Shown: positions 63,592-64,000 of the stretch, piece by piece
Layout of the letters: the number at the start of each line of letters is the position of its first letter
Numbering within the stretch: the first letter of the stretch is position 1
Source: Alteromonadaceae bacterium M269
GTDB lineage: Bacteria; Pseudomonadota; Gammaproteobacteria; Enterobacterales; Alteromonadaceae
DNA: 64,000 nt
Assembly: GCA_004353515.1 (NCBI GenBank)
Contig: SMNZ01000002.1
Span: forward strand, 682,001 to 746,000
Reading direction: 5' to 3'
Notes under the pieces: model-generated
Database searches by the model: none
Seen by the model: the letters and a program-made list of their open reading frames with translations, nothing else
What the model was told of the DNA's origin: nothing
Position numbers and translations under genes: made by a program

Positions 63592-64000
63592 ATGCAGCAT
63601 AAGCACATACGTAATTTTTCAATCATTGCCCACATTGACCACGGTAAATCCACTTTGTCTGATCGCCTTATTCAAGACTGCGGCGGTTTAACTGAACGTG
63701 AAATGGCGGCTCAGGTTTTGGACTCCATGGACCTAGAGAGGGAACGTGGAATAACCATTAAAGCTCAAAGTGTAACGCTCGAATACAAAGCCAAAGACGG
63801 TGAGACTTACCAGCTTAATTTCATCGATACACCTGGGCACGTCGACTTTAGTTACGAAGTATCCCGCTCATTAGCAGCTTGTGAAGGGGCGCTACTGGTT
63901 GTTGATGCTGGACAGGGAGTTGAAGCTCAAACTCTGGCTAACTGCTACACCGCGATTGATATGGACTTAGAAGTTGTTCCAATCCTGAACAAAATTGATT
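63592..64000 (+). CDS. lepA: Translation elongation factor 4 (LepA), N-terminal part
   Basis: The first ~136 residues of LepA/EF4, running past the window end. A translational GTPase that can back-translocate ribosomes. G1 [14 protein letters not shown]2 [13 protein letters not shown]3 [19 protein letters not shown] and the start of G4 (NKID) are visible. As in E. coli it follows rseC. Confidence 0.96.
   Translation, partial: MQHKHIRNFSIIAHIDHGKSTLSDRLIQDCGGLTEREMAAQVLDSMDLERERGITIKAQSVTLEYKAKDGETYQLNFIDTPGHVDFSYEVSRSLAACEGALLVVDAGQGVEAQTLANCYTAIDMDLEVVPILNKID

Overview
The window is chromosomal DNA from a gammaproteobacterium, most likely a marine, aerobic, heterotrophic member of the Kangiella/Alteromonadales/Oceanospirillales part of the class. 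This placement is inferred from gene content and order, not from a database search. Several neighbourhoods match those of E. coli and its relatives: nadB divergent from rpoE-rseA-rseB-rseC followed by lepA; ygfZ divergent from sdhE-ygfX; prfB (with its frameshift) followed by lysS; and holD-rimI. By eye the DNA is moderately AT-rich. There is no prophage, CRISPR array or complete insertion sequence. The mobile signals are small: a MITE-like element, palindromic relatives of its ends, and REP-like repeats.

Layout. 0-3.7 kb: the end of an RND efflux pump, tmcA (tRNA-Met cytidine acetylation) and a hotdog thioesterase. 3.8-7.8 kb: a secreted choice-of-anchor protein with a PEP-CTERM-like C-terminus, next to a large TPR protein resembling PrsT. 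7.9-14.2 kb: a BLUF photoreceptor, an acidic DxDxDG protein behind a sigma-28-like promoter, a TonB-domain lipoprotein, an AT-rich pair of unknown genes, an AraC regulator, a PEBP protein and an unknown secreted protein. 14.3-16.7 kb: an iron alcohol dehydrogenase divergent from a class V aminotransferase. 16.7-21.3 kb: a 267-bp MITE-like element, then a TPP riboswitch and a thiamine uptake and salvage operon (TonB receptor, thiamine-binding protein, PnuT permease, ThiK-like kinase). 21.5-24.1 kb: tRNA-Trp and a PilZ gene whose 819-codon frame is cut by two in-frame stops. 24.4-28.3 kb: holD, rimI, panE, a GNAT enzyme, an ArsR regulator and a DUF6058-like protein. 28.4-34.6 kb: a small MAPEG/glyoxalase/YHS group divergent from an AraC regulator, then a racemase, a serine hydrolase, an AraC-GyrI regulator and a methyltransferase-like membrane protein.

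34.7-38.2 kb holds prfC and argS, separated by a run of stem-loops. 40.1-46.6 kb encodes a caa3-type cytochrome c oxidase (subunit II with two fused cytochrome c domains, subunit I, two subunit III-like proteins, subunit IV), with a heme o synthase nearby. 47.0-49.7 kb is prfB-lysS. 49.9-53.1 kb is a storage-lipid group (WS/DGAT, lipase-like hydrolase, SDR). 53.2-58.6 kb carries a thioredoxin-like protein, a chemoreceptor, a SlyD-like FKBP, ygfZ, sdhE, ygfX and a MaoC-type hydratase. 58.8-64 kb is nadB, the sigma-E operon with a sigma-E-type promoter, and the start of lepA.

The observations most worth a second look are the PilZ frame with two stops and no frameshift, the family of MITE-like ends and palindromes, a 32-nt repeat that begins exactly at the stop codon of two unrelated genes, the oxidase subunit II Shine-Dalgarno sequence buried in an inverted repeat, the stem-loops before argS, and the sigma-28-like promoter before the DxDxDG protein. 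No wholly new multi-gene system could be shown from sequence alone.
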